Source: an uncultured Chromatiaceae bacterium
GTDB lineage: Bacteria > Pseudomonadota > Gammaproteobacteria > Enterobacterales > Alteromonadaceae
Reading direction: 5' to 3'
Length of the DNA stretch: 64,000 nt
Assembly: GCA_937978655.1 (NCBI GenBank)
Contig: CALJUX010000022.1
Span: 82,427-146,426, forward strand
The translations under genes were made by a program, and so were the position numbers. Positions 51,649-60,121 of this stretch are shown piece by piece (position 1 is the first letter of the stretch; each line of letters opens with the position of its first letter). Under the pieces are notes generated by a model. It was not told where the DNA came from. It searched no databases and saw only the letters and a program-made list of their open reading frames with translations.

Positions 51649-52236
51649 ATGCAAAACGGGTATCAGGGTGTTACATCAAAAGAGGTAGAACCGTGGCTGG
51701 GGCAGCAGATCTGCCGGCGGTTGCTGGCCGTGATCCCCACGCCGCAAAGCCGGGCTGGTCGGTGGTTATGGCGCAACCGGCATTATGGTGCTGGGCTGGT
51801 GCAGACGGTCGAGCAACAAGTGCCGGCCAGGCTGCGCGCCGCAGCGCTCAGGCAAGTGTTGCAGCAGCTGTTTGGTGGCGCCGCGCAGCAGGGCCGTCTG
51901 GATTTTCTCATCGACCGGCGCCTTGGTATCGAAGTGCCGGACTTGCAGATGCATTATGTTTTGGGGCTGAACCCGCAGCGCCGGTTCTGGTTAGCGGATG
52001 CCGCTAAGGCTGGCAGCAGCGACGTGCAGTTTCGCGCCAATAGCAATGAACTGCGTTTGCTGCTGTGCCAGCAAGCCGATCCGGACACGTTATTTTTTCA
52101 GCGCCGCCTGACCATCACCGGTGACACTGAACTTGGCCTGCGGCTGAAAAATTATCTGGATACGCTGGAGCCGGCGTTGTTGCTGCCAGCAGCGGTGCTC
52201 AACTGGTTAAGCTGGCCTGATCCATCGACCGAATAG
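51649..52236 (+). CDS. ubiT: UbiT, SCP2-domain accessory factor of anaerobic ubiquinone synthesis
   Basis: 195 residues. After a short helical part (LGQQICRRLLAVIPTP) the SCP2 lipid-binding domain covers about 70-180, with LDFLIDRRLGIEVPDL and a C-terminal RRLTITGDTELGLRLKNYLDTLE quoted by its core. UbiT carries the lipid intermediates for UbiU/UbiV. I chose the ATG at 51649 with GAGGTGG upstream, which gives a length close to E. coli UbiT; earlier in-frame starts would overlap ubiU. A TACCTCT heptamer (51568-51574) lies in the divergent gap. Confidence 0.85.
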   Translation: MQNGYQGVTSKEVEPWLGQQICRRLLAVIPTPQSRAGRWLWRNRHYGAGLVQTVEQQVPARLRAAALRQVLQQLFGGAAQQGRLDFLIDRRLGIEVPDLQMHYVLGLNPQRRFWLADAAKAGSSDVQFRANSNELRLLLCQQADPDTLFFQRRLTITGDTELGLRLKNYLDTLEPALLLPAAVLNWLSWPDPSTE

Positions 52237-52264
52237 CGCTTCGACAGCCGAGCGCAGCGGCTGC

Positions 52265-53452
52265 TCAGTAGCACAGCGTTCCGGCGGTGGCGCCTGCCAG
52301 AACCACCTGCCATGGCTTGATTTTCCAGTGCATCAGGGCGACCAATGCCAAAGCGGCTGCGGCAAAATCCTGTCGGGAGTGGATAGTACTGGTCCAGACC
52401 GGGTCATAGAGTGCAGCGGATAAAATCGCCACCACAGTGGCGCCGACGCCGGCCAGCATGGCCTGTGCCTCGTTGTGACTTCTGAGGCGCTGCCAGAACG
52501 GCAACACGGCGGCCAGCAGCAGAAAAGCCGGCAGGAAGATGGCGCACAACGCCAGTGCCGCGCCATAAAACCCGCTGGGGCCTTGTTGCATCGAAGCGCC
52601 AAGAAAGGCGGCAAAAGTAAATAATGGCCCCGGCACCGCCTGCGCGGCGCCATAGCCGGCCATAAAGGTGTCGGCCGCCACAAGGCCGGTCGGCACCACT
52701 TCGGCCTGTAACAATGGCAATACCACATGGCCGCCGCCAAAGACCAGCGCGCCGGCGCGGAAAAATGCGTCAAACAAATCAAGCGCCGGGTCGGCAACTG
52801 CGGCGCTCAGTAGCGGCAACAGCAGCAACAACACCACAAAGCCAAGCCCCCAACACAGTCCGGCTTTGCCGGACAGTCGCAGCGGCAGTGGCGACGGTGT
52901 GGCAGTTGCGCCTGAGGTGCGCAACCAGATGAAGCCAGCCAGTGCACCGGCACCTATCACAGCAACCTGTGACCAGACTGAATGCCATACCGCCAGTAGC
53001 AGCAGGGCGGCAATCATCACTGTGACTTTTGCTGTGGTGTCACACAGGGTTTTGGTCATGCCCCAGACTGCCTGCGCCACGATGGCCACTGCGACAATTT
53101 TCAGCCCTTGCAACAAGCCGGCCGGCAGATAGGCGTGGCCATACTGCAAACCATAAGCACAGCCGATTAACAACAACGCCGATGGCAGAGTAAAACCGAG
53201 CCAGGCCACCAAGGCCCCGGCATAATGCGCCCGCAACATGCCAAGCGCCATGCCGACCTGACTGCTGGCGGGGCCGGGCAAAAACTGGCATAAGGCGACG
53301 AGGTCGGCATAATCACGCTCCGACAGCCATTGCCTTTTGCTGACAAATTCGGTGTGAAAAAAGCCGATATGGGCCACCGGGCCGCCAAAAGAGGTGCAGC
53401 CGAGTTTTAAAAAGATCAGGAAAAGCTGCCAGAGTGAGTCGTTGTTGGCCAT
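52265..53452 (-). CDS. chrA: Chromate transporter ChrA (two-domain)
   Basis: 395 residues, two homologous CHR halves, about ten to twelve spans. First half: LKLGCTSFGGPVAHIGFF and FLPGPASSQVGMALG; second half: FFRAGALVFGGGHVVLPLLQ and AVPGPLFTFAAFLG. It exports chromate from the cytoplasm. I chose the ATG at 53452 so that the protein begins near the first CHR motif; the ribosome site is weak. It converges on ubiT and is unrelated to the nitrogen genes, though chromate can be reduced by the same anaerobes. Confidence 0.9.
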   Translation of the reverse strand: MANNDSLWQLFLIFLKLGCTSFGGPVAHIGFFHTEFVSKRQWLSERDYADLVALCQFLPGPASSQVGMALGMLRAHYAGALVAWLGFTLPSALLLIGCAYGLQYGHAYLPAGLLQGLKIVAVAIVAQAVWGMTKTLCDTTAKVTVMIAALLLLAVWHSVWSQVAVIGAGALAGFIWLRTSGATATPSPLPLRLSGKAGLCWGLGFVVLLLLLPLLSAAVADPALDLFDAFFRAGALVFGGGHVVLPLLQAEVVPTGLVAADTFMAGYGAAQAVPGPLFTFAAFLGASMQQGPSGFYGAALALCAIFLPAFLLLAAVLPFWQRLRSHNEAQAMLAGVGATVVAILSAALYDPVWTSTIHSRQDFAAAALALVALMHWKIKPWQVVLAGATAGTLCY

Positions 53453-53719
53453 GAGAAGGGATCCATCGCGATAGCTCGGAGCGCTCAGCACTGCCATGAC
53501 CAGCCAGTGTATGAAGAGCAACTGTAGTAAAAAGCGTTGTGGCTGCAGTATGCGGCCATTCTATGAAATGCCGGTGAAAAAACCAAACATTAACAGCCCG
53601 CGACGCGGATGGTAACAGTTGCAGGAAGCGGCTCAGACAAAACGCAACAACAGGAACTGAGCCCGCTGATGTGATTGGACCGGTGGCGCAGGCCTTGTCG
53701 GCAGCCACCGGACTCAGGC

Positions 53720-54169
53720 TTAGCTTAAACTGACCAGCTCGCCTTGTTTATCAAAGGTCAGGAATTCGGCGATGATGCCGGACTGGATTTTATTCAGCAT
53801 CAGCCGCAGTGGCTGAATGGCTTCGTCGCTGTTGGGCGCAATGCCGGCGCGCCCGGCCATACTGGCGACAAAAGCGATATCCCAGTCGACACCGGTTTCC
53901 AATGATTCGGCGACTAACGTGGCAAAGTCGGCGACTTCCGCCGGCAGTTTATCCACACAAAGCACCGGCTCTAAGGCGCCGCCCTGGCCAGCCAAATAGT
54001 GCTGATGCTGGCTCTCGGTATAACCGTTCGGCAGTTCCGCTTTGGCAAAAACCCAGAGCAAACGCTGTGGCTCTGCCTGCGCATTGGCCAGCGCAATAAA
54101 ACCGGCATAACTGTCGAGGCTTGGCTCCACAGCGGCTGATGTTGGGTGATGATGGTGTGCACAGCTCAT
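53720..54169 (-). CDS. Small conserved protein linked to anaerobic ribonucleotide reductase
   Basis: 149 residues, no signal or membrane span. A His-rich N-terminus (CAHHHH) is followed by a conserved-looking core: EPQRLLWVFAKAELP, GGALEPVLCVDKLPAEV, VDWDIAFVASMAGR. Similar proteins in proteobacteria carry the misleading name ribonucleotide reductase subunit alpha, probably because they lie beside nrdD. The function is unknown. The His cluster could bind a metal, but that is a guess. It lies downstream of nrdD on the same strand, with a hairpin between. Confidence 0.65.
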   Translation of the reverse strand: MSCAHHHHPTSAAVEPSLDSYAGFIALANAQAEPQRLLWVFAKAELPNGYTESQHQHYLAGQGGALEPVLCVDKLPAEVADFATLVAESLETGVDWDIAFVASMAGRAGIAPNSDEAIQPLRLMLNKIQSGIIAEFLTFDKQGELVSLS

Positions 54170-54233
54170 AATGGGCCTTTTTGTGGTCAACAAGATGGAA
54201 GTTGGCGCAGCATAACAAAGCAGGCCCGATGAA

Positions 54234-54255
54234 ACTGCTCCCCGAAAGGAGCAGT
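54234..54255. terminator. Hairpin after nrdD
   Basis: ACTGCTCC-CCGAAA-GGAGCAGT, followed by GTTTT on the plus strand and TTTC on the minus. It may end the nrdGD transcript. Confidence 0.5.
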
Positions 54256-54265
54256 GTTTTACCTC

Positions 54266-56062
54266 TTAAGGGGTAGGGTGTGTGGCGCCGTGCCAGTGGT
54301 AATGCCGGCGCTGATGTTCGGCGCGGCGTGCTTTACTGAAGGCCGATACCCGTTTGAGGTAACCGATGACACGGGTGCCGTAATCGATGTCGCTGCTGCC
54401 ACAGGCGGAGCAGGCCTTCAGCGTACGTTTATCGATGTGCTCGCAGCAATTGCACAGGGTGATGCGGACATTAACACAAAAGTAGTTACAACCGGTTTTA
54501 GCGGCGAGGTCCAGCAAAGCCAGATTGCCGGCGGCCGGCAGTTTTTCTTCAAGGTTCAGATGCAGCGCCGAGCCGCCGTCGAGATACTCCAGCAAAGTGT
54601 GGCCATGCAGCACAAACTTATCCAGCAGGTTGCTGCTGTCATCTTCGACCAGATAAAAATACGAGTTGTAGCAGTCGCGATTGACCTGATAACCGTCGGC
54701 CTGATCCCATTTGGCATTTTTCACACCGAGATTTTCCGCCGGCACAAATTCGGTATTAAACAGATAGCCATACTCTGCCCGCGCCTCACGGTTAGCATCA
54801 AAAATGATTTTGAGCTGCGCGCGGACAAAATCCAGATAAGGCGCATTATTACCGGGCGTCAGGCCAAGAAATTCGGCTGCCTCCGGCATGCCGTTAATGC
54901 CAATCGTCAGGAACTGCTTGTCCAGACTGATAAAACCGGCGTCGTACACAGTCAGTAGCCCGGCCGCTTTATATTCTGCCATTAAGGCGCGGTAAGCGAC
55001 CTGATAGCGCTGGATTTTATTGACCTCCACCGCAAGGTCGCGCCCGTCCTGCACCAGCCGGTTCATATTTAAGGTAATGACATTAATAGAACCGGTCGCG
55101 ACGCCGCCGGCGCCAAGTGAATAAGAAAAAGTGTTGTCGCTGATTTCACTGCGCAGGCGACAGCAGGACGCCAGCGAGTCGGCATTTTCCGACAAATAGA
55201 TAAAAAAGCTGTTGGCTTCTGCCATCTCGGCCGCTAACTGGCTGGCAAAAGCGCGGTCTTTACACTGCTGCTGTTCGGTCAGCATCGCGACTGTCACCAC
55301 CGGGAAAGTCAGCACGGTTTTTTGCCGCTCCTGATTAAACCAGCGCAGGAAAAACCACTGCAGCGCTTCGACACTGTGCCAGTCCGGTTTAGTGAAATCC
55401 GGAAAAACAAAATCGCCGAACATACTGGCGAAATAATGCCGGTCATACACTGAGATATTCCAGAACACACTCTGATAACCGCGCGCCGCCGCCGGCTGAT
55501 TCAGTGCGTACACCACGTGCTGCAGGTGGTTTTCCACCTGATGGCGATGCGTGGTTAAATAATTATCGCCGTAGTCTTTGCGGGCAAAATAATCAAAATA
55601 GGTCAGAAACTCCACCGTCGCGACGGCGCCGGCAAACTGACTGGACACGGCAAACACAAAGTTAACAAAACAGCCGCAGAAGGATTCCAGATGTTTTGGC
55701 GCACGTGATTCGCCGCCTAATTTGGTCAGGCCATCTAATAAAAACGGGTACATGGTCACCGACACACAATAAGGTTTCAGGCTGGTTTCGTCGTGCACAT
55801 AAATTTCATGCGCCTCGATTTGGCGCTGATATTCGTCGGCCAGCGGCTGGCCAAACAAACTGGCGATTTTGCCGGCCACCAAAGCGCGGTTGACCTGAAT
55901 AAAACAGTCTTTCATCAGCTCAGCTTCGAGCGTGGCGATGTTCTTTTGCGTGACGTTGGCGTTGGCATCGAGTTTAGAGCCATCGGCCGGGTTGGCGGCC
56001 GCCACATATTGTTCAATAAACGCCAGTTTGTTGGCCAGTTGTTCCGCTTGCAGAATTTGCAT
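54266..56062 (-). CDS. nrdD: Anaerobic ribonucleoside-triphosphate reductase NrdD (class III)
   Basis: 598 residues. It lacks the N-terminal ATP-cone of E. coli NrdD (712 residues). Catalytic Cys residues lie in CGCFVNF and ASCCRLRSE. The C-terminal zinc site has TLCNCCEHI and CSACGS, and the glycyl radical loop reads RVIGYLKRVS. It reduces ribonucleotides without oxygen. I chose the ATG at 56062 with AGGA upstream. It follows nrdG after 49 bases and is co-expressed with it. Absence of the ATP-cone suggests simpler allosteric control. Confidence 0.93.
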   Translation of the reverse strand: MQILQAEQLANKLAFIEQYVAAANPADGSKLDANANVTQKNIATLEAELMKDCFIQVNRALVAGKIASLFGQPLADEYQRQIEAHEIYVHDETSLKPYCVSVTMYPFLLDGLTKLGGESRAPKHLESFCGCFVNFVFAVSSQFAGAVATVEFLTYFDYFARKDYGDNYLTTHRHQVENHLQHVVYALNQPAAARGYQSVFWNISVYDRHYFASMFGDFVFPDFTKPDWHSVEALQWFFLRWFNQERQKTVLTFPVVTVAMLTEQQQCKDRAFASQLAAEMAEANSFFIYLSENADSLASCCRLRSEISDNTFSYSLGAGGVATGSINVITLNMNRLVQDGRDLAVEVNKIQRYQVAYRALMAEYKAAGLLTVYDAGFISLDKQFLTIGINGMPEAAEFLGLTPGNNAPYLDFVRAQLKIIFDANREARAEYGYLFNTEFVPAENLGVKNAKWDQADGYQVNRDCYNSYFYLVEDDSSNLLDKFVLHGHTLLEYLDGGSALHLNLEEKLPAAGNLALLDLAAKTGCNYFCVNVRITLCNCCEHIDKRTLKACSACGSSDIDYGTRVIGYLKRVSAFSKARRAEHQRRHYHWHGATHPTP

Positions 56063-56111
56063 GATGGGTGTCCTTTTATCGTTTGTTGTTCTCGTGGTGA
56101 GCAAGGTGTTT

Positions 56112-56651
56112 TTATGCCGGCGCGAGCGCAGGTTTTGCCGGATACGCCGGCGCCGGAATGGGCCACAGCAACGGATTCAGGCAAAGCTGGCGCTTCAGGT
56201 CATATAGCCGCTGATTGCTGGCGGGGCTGTTGATGCCACCCAGTTCCGCCTGCCAGGGCCCGGTTTTGACATAATCGAGCAGTGACAACAGCGCTGAAGG
56301 GCAATAAGGCAGGCCGGTGTACAAGGCGGTTTTAAGCTCAAGTTGCCGGCACAGCTGCAGTAATTCGCGAAGCGCCCCAGGCTGCCATTCACCACCGAGC
56401 ATCAACACACAACTGAGCAGGCCGCGATATTTTTCGATGTCTTGCTGCAGGCGCGTTGCAGTCAGTAATTCGCCTTGTTGCGCTGACCAGCTGTCCGCGC
56501 TGTGACAACCTTTGCAGCCAATTGGGCAGCCACTGATGAGGTACGCCAGGCTGACTTCACCGGGAATTTCCTGCAGCAGCACATTGCAGGCGGTGAACCT
56601 GAGTGCAGTAGTCGATGGCTGCGCGGCCTGCTTTAAACTGAAAAACACCAT
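56112..56651 (-). CDS. nrdG: NrdD-activating radical SAM protein NrdG
   Basis: 179 residues. The radical SAM motif is CPIGCKGC near residue 50, followed by HSADSW; LGGEWQPGALRELLQLC and TGLPYCPSALLSLLDYVKTGPW continue the family pattern. It generates the glycyl radical on NrdD. The start is uncertain: ATG at 56651 gives the compact family N-terminus but has no good ribosome site; TTG at 56681 would add 10 residues. NrdR boxes overlap the start region. Confidence 0.88.
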   Translation of the reverse strand: MVFFSLKQAAQPSTTALRFTACNVLLQEIPGEVSLAYLISGCPIGCKGCHSADSWSAQQGELLTATRLQQDIEKYRGLLSCVLMLGGEWQPGALRELLQLCRQLELKTALYTGLPYCPSALLSLLDYVKTGPWQAELGGINSPASNQRLYDLKRQLCLNPLLWPIPAPAYPAKPALAPA

Positions 56652-56691
56652 ATGTTGTGGTCTGTATGCTTCGTCATTCAAGATATGGTGT
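56645..56691 (-). promoter_or_regulatory. Tandem NrdR boxes at the nrdG promoter
   Basis: ACACCATATGTTGTGG (56645-56660) and, on the minus strand, ACACCATATCTTGAAT (56676-56691) both resemble the NrdR box ACACWATATVTWGTGT. Their starts are 31 bases apart, three helical turns, as usual for NrdR pairs. They surround the predicted nrdG transcription start near 56687. Confidence 0.75.
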
Positions 56692-56720
56692 TCAGCTTAG
56701 GTTTTACGGCGGGGCGGAAT

Positions 56721-56734
56721 TTGATCCAGATCAA
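56721..56734 (-). promoter_or_regulatory. FNR box of nrdG
   Basis: TTGAT-CCAG-ATCAA, a perfect match. A -10 candidate TAAGCT (56694-56699, minus strand) gives a start near 56687, with the box centre near -41. It could also act on nirB, but that gene has its own sigma-54 promoter further on. Confidence 0.78.
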
Positions 56735-56758
56735 AGCCAACGGCAAAGCAAGGCCCGC

Positions 56759-56774
56759 TACCCCATCGGGAGTA
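56759..56774. promoter_or_regulatory. NarL 7-2-7 site between nrdG and nirB
   Basis: TACCCCA-TC-GGGAGTA; each heptamer misses TACYYMT at one position. It lies 25 bases from the FNR box. Confidence 0.55.
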
Positions 56775-56776
56775 GC

Positions 56777-56835
56777 TGCTGCGAACTGGTGCAAATAATC
56801 CCCAAAAAAGTGCATGGCAGTTGGCTGTTGGTGCA
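56777..56835 (+). promoter_or_regulatory. NtrC-like enhancer sites upstream of nirB
   Basis: 56777-56793 reads TGCTGCGAACTGGTGCA and 56819-56835 ends TTGGTGCA; both have the full right half TGGTGCA of the NtrC site. They lie about 95 and 50 bases before the sigma-54 element. Confidence 0.6.
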
Positions 56836-56878
56836 GTGATTTTTATACTTTTCATTTAAAAACAATAAGATATGGAGT

Positions 56879-56894
56879 TGGCTTAAATACTGCT
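56879..56894 (+). promoter_or_regulatory. Sigma-54 promoter of nirB
   Basis: TGGCTTAAATACTGCT keeps GG-N10-GC and TGGC/CTGCT. Transcription would start near 56904, at the foot of the first leader hairpin. Confidence 0.6.
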
Positions 56895-56905
56895 TTAACA
56901 ATACA

Positions 56906-57013
56906 GCCGGCAGCAACCGGTCACACATTCAACACAGGCAGAGCCAGACTCTGCCCCGGCAAAGAAGCCCAGGTTGAGCCTGCAATTTCGCAGGCAAGAC
57001 CCGGGCTTTTTTT
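56906..57013 (+). terminator. nirB leader: two hairpins followed by an intrinsic terminator
   Basis: Hairpin 1 is GCCGG-CAGCAA-CCGGT (56906-56921, six-base loop). Hairpin 2 is GGCAGAG-CCAGA-CTCTGCC (56937-56955). The terminator (56965-57013) has outer AAGCCC/GGGCTT, an inner GCCTGC-AATTTC-GCAGGC hairpin, and seven T. It ends 52 bases before the nirB start. The order is that of NasR/NasT-controlled nitrate leaders. Confidence 0.78.
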
Positions 57014-57065
57014 ATGCCAATTTTTCAGCGACGACGTTCAGACACGACAGGCAGGAGATTGCAGC

Positions 57066-59663
57066 ATGCAACAGAGCACAGATGAGATTACAACAGCGCA
57101 GATCCTGGTGATTGGCAATGGGATGGTCGGACATCATTTTATCGAGCAGTTGCGCGCGCGCGACCGCGGCTGCGGCATCACAGTGCTTTGCGGAGAGCCG
57201 CAGCTGGCCTATGACCGCGTCTATTTGTCGTCTTATTTCAGTGGCACGCCGCTGGCGGAACTGGCGTTGTCCAGCGAAGAGTGGTATCGCGAGCAACAGG
57301 TTGATTTACAACTGAACTGCTGGGTGGAGCGGATTGATTCGGCGCTGCAGCAGGTGTTTTGTCGCGACGGCCGGGTGTTTAGCTATCAGCAACTGGTGCT
57401 GGCGACTGGTTCTTATCCTTTTGTGCCGCCTATTCCCGGCAACGACCAGCCGCATTGTCTGGTGTACCGCACTGTGCAGGATTTACAGGCGATTGCACAA
57501 AGCGCAGCGGTCAGCAAAACCGGCGTGGTGATTGGCGGTGGTTTATTGGGCTTAGAAGCCGCGAATGCACTAAAACAACTGGGCCTGGACACCCATGTCG
57601 TCGAGTTTGCGCCGCAGTTGATGGCGGTGCAGCTGGACGGCGCCGGCGGTGCATTATTGGCCGACAAGATCACCCGGCTTGGCGTGACGGTCCACACCGG
57701 CAAAGCCACCCAGGCCATTGTGGCTGGCGGTCAGTGTCGTTATCAGCTGCAGTTTGCCGACGGATCTGTGCTTGATACCGATCTGGTGCTGTTCTCCGCC
57801 GGGATCCGGCCTTATGACCAGCTGGCCCGCGCGGCGGGTCTTCGCGTCGGCGAACGCGGCGGCGTGGTGATTAATGATTGGTGCCAAACGTCGGACCGCT
57901 ACATCTACGCCATCGGCGAATGTGCGCTGTGGCAGGGCAAAATCTACGGCCTGGTGGCACCGGGTTATCAGATGGCACGGGTAGTAGCCGACCAGCTGGC
58001 GCGCCTGCTAAGCCAGGACACCCACCTCAACACCGGCTTAACTTTTTTGGGCGCCGATATGAGCACCAAGCTGAAGTTGCTTGGTGTTGAAGTGGGTTCT
58101 ATCGGCGATGCGCATGGCAAAACGCCGGGCGCGATGAGTTATCTGTTTACCGACCCCAAAGCCGGCCACTATAAAAAATTAGTGGTAAGCCCGGATGGTA
58201 AAAAGCTGTTAGGTGCGGTGCTGGTCGGCGACACCAGCCCTTATGACACTTTGCTGCAATATGCACTGAATGACCTTGTGCTTCCGGCCAAACCCGAGCT
58301 GCTGATCCTGCCGCCGGCCGGCGATAGCGCGATGCCGGCGCTGGTGCTGCCGGAGACGGCCACAGTCTGCTCCTGCCATAACGTCGCTAAAGGCGACATT
58401 ATTCAGGCGATTGGCAACGGGGTTTGTGACCTCGCTGCCATCAAACAATGCACCAAAGCCGCCACCGGCTGCGGCGGCTGTAGCGCTTTATTAAAGTCGG
58501 TTGTTGACGATGAGCTCAAAGCCCGCGGTGTCGTGGTGAATAATCATCTGTGTGAACACTTTGCGTATTCACGCCAGGAATTGCTGCATCTTATTCAGGT
58601 CGAAGGCTTTACCACTTTTTATCAGCTGCTGCAGGCGCATGGTCAGGGCCACGGCTGTGAGATTTGTAAACCGACCGTGGCGTCTTTACTGGCGTCGTTG
58701 CATAACGACTTCGTACTGAAAAAGCCGCATGTTGGCTTGCAGGATACCAACGACACTTTCCTCGCCAATATGCAAAAAGACGGCTCTTATTCGATAGTGC
58801 CGCGCATCGCTGGCGGCGAAATCACCGCCGACAAACTGCTGGTGATTGGCCAGGTCGCCAAAGATTTTGGCCTCTACTGCAAAATTACCGGTGGCCAGCG
58901 CATTGACTTGTTCGGCGCGCGTTTAGAGCAGTTGCCGCAGATCTGGCGGCTGCTGGTCGACGCCGGTTTTGAAACCGGCCACGCCTATGGCAAATCGCTG
59001 CGTACTGTGAAGTCTTGTGTCGGCAGTACCTGGTGTCGGTACGGCGTGCAGGACAGCGTCGGCCAGGCCATCGCCATCGAAAACCGCTACAAAGGCCTGC
59101 GCGCGCCGCACAAAATTAAAATGGCGGTATCAGGTTGCACACGGGAATGTGCCGAAGCGCAAAGCAAAGACATTGGCATTATTGCCACAGAACGCGGCTG
59201 GAATTTGTATGTCTGTGGCAACGGTGGCATGCGGCCGCGTCACGCCGATTTATTTGCCACCGATTTAGATACAAAAACCCTGATTCGCTACATCGACCGC
59301 ATCCTGATGTTTTACATCAAAACGGCCGATCGGCTGACCCGCACCTCGGTCTGGCTGGAAAAACTCGATGGCGGCCTGGCCTATTTAAAAGATGTGGTGA
59401 TCAACGACAGTCTTGGTATTGCCGCTGAGCTGGAAGCGCAGATGGACAAACTGGCCGGCACCTATGCCTGTGAATGGAAAGCCACGCTGGACGACCCGCA
59501 GGCACTGAAGCGTTTTCGCCACTTTGTCAACAGCGACCAGGCCGACCCCAATATTCTGTTTGTGCAGGAGCGCGCGCAAATCCGCCCGGCCACCGAGCAG
59601 GAAAAACAACAACTTCAGTTACATATTCCGGTGAAAAACCTGACAGAGGAGAGCATGGCATGA
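57066..59663 (+). CDS. nirB: Assimilatory nitrite reductase large subunit NirB
   Basis: 865 residues. Domains in order: FAD binding (about 12-140, VIGNGMVGHHF), NAD binding (about 150-290, VIGGGLLGLEAANAL), BFD-type [2Fe-2S] (about 430-485, CSCHNV and CGGCSALL) with a second Cys pair in CEICKP, ferredoxin-like nitrite reductase half-domain, and the siroheme-[4Fe-4S] domain with CVGSTWC and SGCTREC. It reduces nitrite to ammonium with NADH in the cytoplasm. I chose the ATG at 57066 with AGGAGA seven bases upstream; the frame stays open for 84 codons before it, but that stretch is the leader. It overlaps nirD by four bases. Confidence 0.96.
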   Translation: MQQSTDEITTAQILVIGNGMVGHHFIEQLRARDRGCGITVLCGEPQLAYDRVYLSSYFSGTPLAELALSSEEWYREQQVDLQLNCWVERIDSALQQVFCRDGRVFSYQQLVLATGSYPFVPPIPGNDQPHCLVYRTVQDLQAIAQSAAVSKTGVVIGGGLLGLEAANALKQLGLDTHVVEFAPQLMAVQLDGAGGALLADKITRLGVTVHTGKATQAIVAGGQCRYQLQFADGSVLDTDLVLFSAGIRPYDQLARAAGLRVGERGGVVINDWCQTSDRYIYAIGECALWQGKIYGLVAPGYQMARVVADQLARLLSQDTHLNTGLTFLGADMSTKLKLLGVEVGSIGDAHGKTPGAMSYLFTDPKAGHYKKLVVSPDGKKLLGAVLVGDTSPYDTLLQYALNDLVLPAKPELLILPPAGDSAMPALVLPETATVCSCHNVAKGDIIQAIGNGVCDLAAIKQCTKAATGCGGCSALLKSVVDDELKARGVVVNNHLCEHFAYSRQELLHLIQVEGFTTFYQLLQAHGQGHGCEICKPTVASLLASLHNDFVLKKPHVGLQDTNDTFLANMQKDGSYSIVPRIAGGEITADKLLVIGQVAKDFGLYCKITGGQRIDLFGARLEQLPQIWRLLVDAGFETGHAYGKSLRTVKSCVGSTWCRYGVQDSVGQAIAIENRYKGLRAPHKIKMAVSGCTRECAEAQSKDIGIIATERGWNLYVCGNGGMRPRHADLFATDLDTKTLIRYIDRILMFYIKTADRLTRTSVWLEKLDGGLAYLKDVVINDSLGIAAELEAQMDKLAGTYACEWKATLDDPQALKRFRHFVNSDQADPNILFVQERAQIRPATEQEKQQLQLHIPVKNLTEESMA

Positions 59664-60028
59664 GTATCCGCGAAATTTGCAGTCTGGATGATTTAGTCGA
59701 AAACAGTGGCGTTTGTGTGCTGGTCGACGGCCAGCAGGTGGCGCTGTTCTGGTTACGCACACCGGGCACTACCGGCGCTGGCGAGCTGTTTGCCATCGGC
59801 AACTTTGACCCGCTCGGCGGTGCCAATGTGCTGTCGCGCGGCATTTTAGGTTCGGTTGGTGACCAGCTGGTGGTGGCTTCGCCTTTGTATAAACAGCATT
59901 TTTGTTTACGTAGTGGCCAGTGTCTGCAGCAACCGGAAGTGCGGGTGCCGGTGTATCCGGTGTTGCTGGCGCAGCACAAAGTGTTGATCGGGAGCACACC
60001 GCTGGCCACAGCAGCTGCGGCTGCCTGA
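59660..60028 (+). CDS. nirD: Nitrite reductase small subunit NirD
   Basis: 122 residues with a Rieske-like fold that lacks the cluster ligands, as in NirD: REICSLDDLVENSGVCVLVDGQQVALF (quoted in part), LFAIGNFDPLGGANVLSRGILG and CLRSGQCLQ. It supports NirB structurally. ATGA overlap with nirB. The Ala-rich C-terminus is unremarkable. Confidence 0.93.
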   Translation: MSIREICSLDDLVENSGVCVLVDGQQVALFWLRTPGTTGAGELFAIGNFDPLGGANVLSRGILGSVGDQLVVASPLYKQHFCLRSGQCLQQPEVRVPVYPVLLAQHKVLIGSTPLATAAAAA

Positions 60029-60121
60029 CCGGTTTACAAACTGAATATAAAAGCAAGACAAAAGACAAGGCAGACCAGCACAACCAGAACTGGCGTCAGA
60101 CCAGCACAGCGGGAGAACAAC

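Noticed and set aside
56814..57065. 84-codon N-terminal extension of NirB
   Set aside because: The frame is open, but this is the sigma-54 promoter and terminator leader; the ATG at 57066 has a good ribosome site and starts the family N-terminus.
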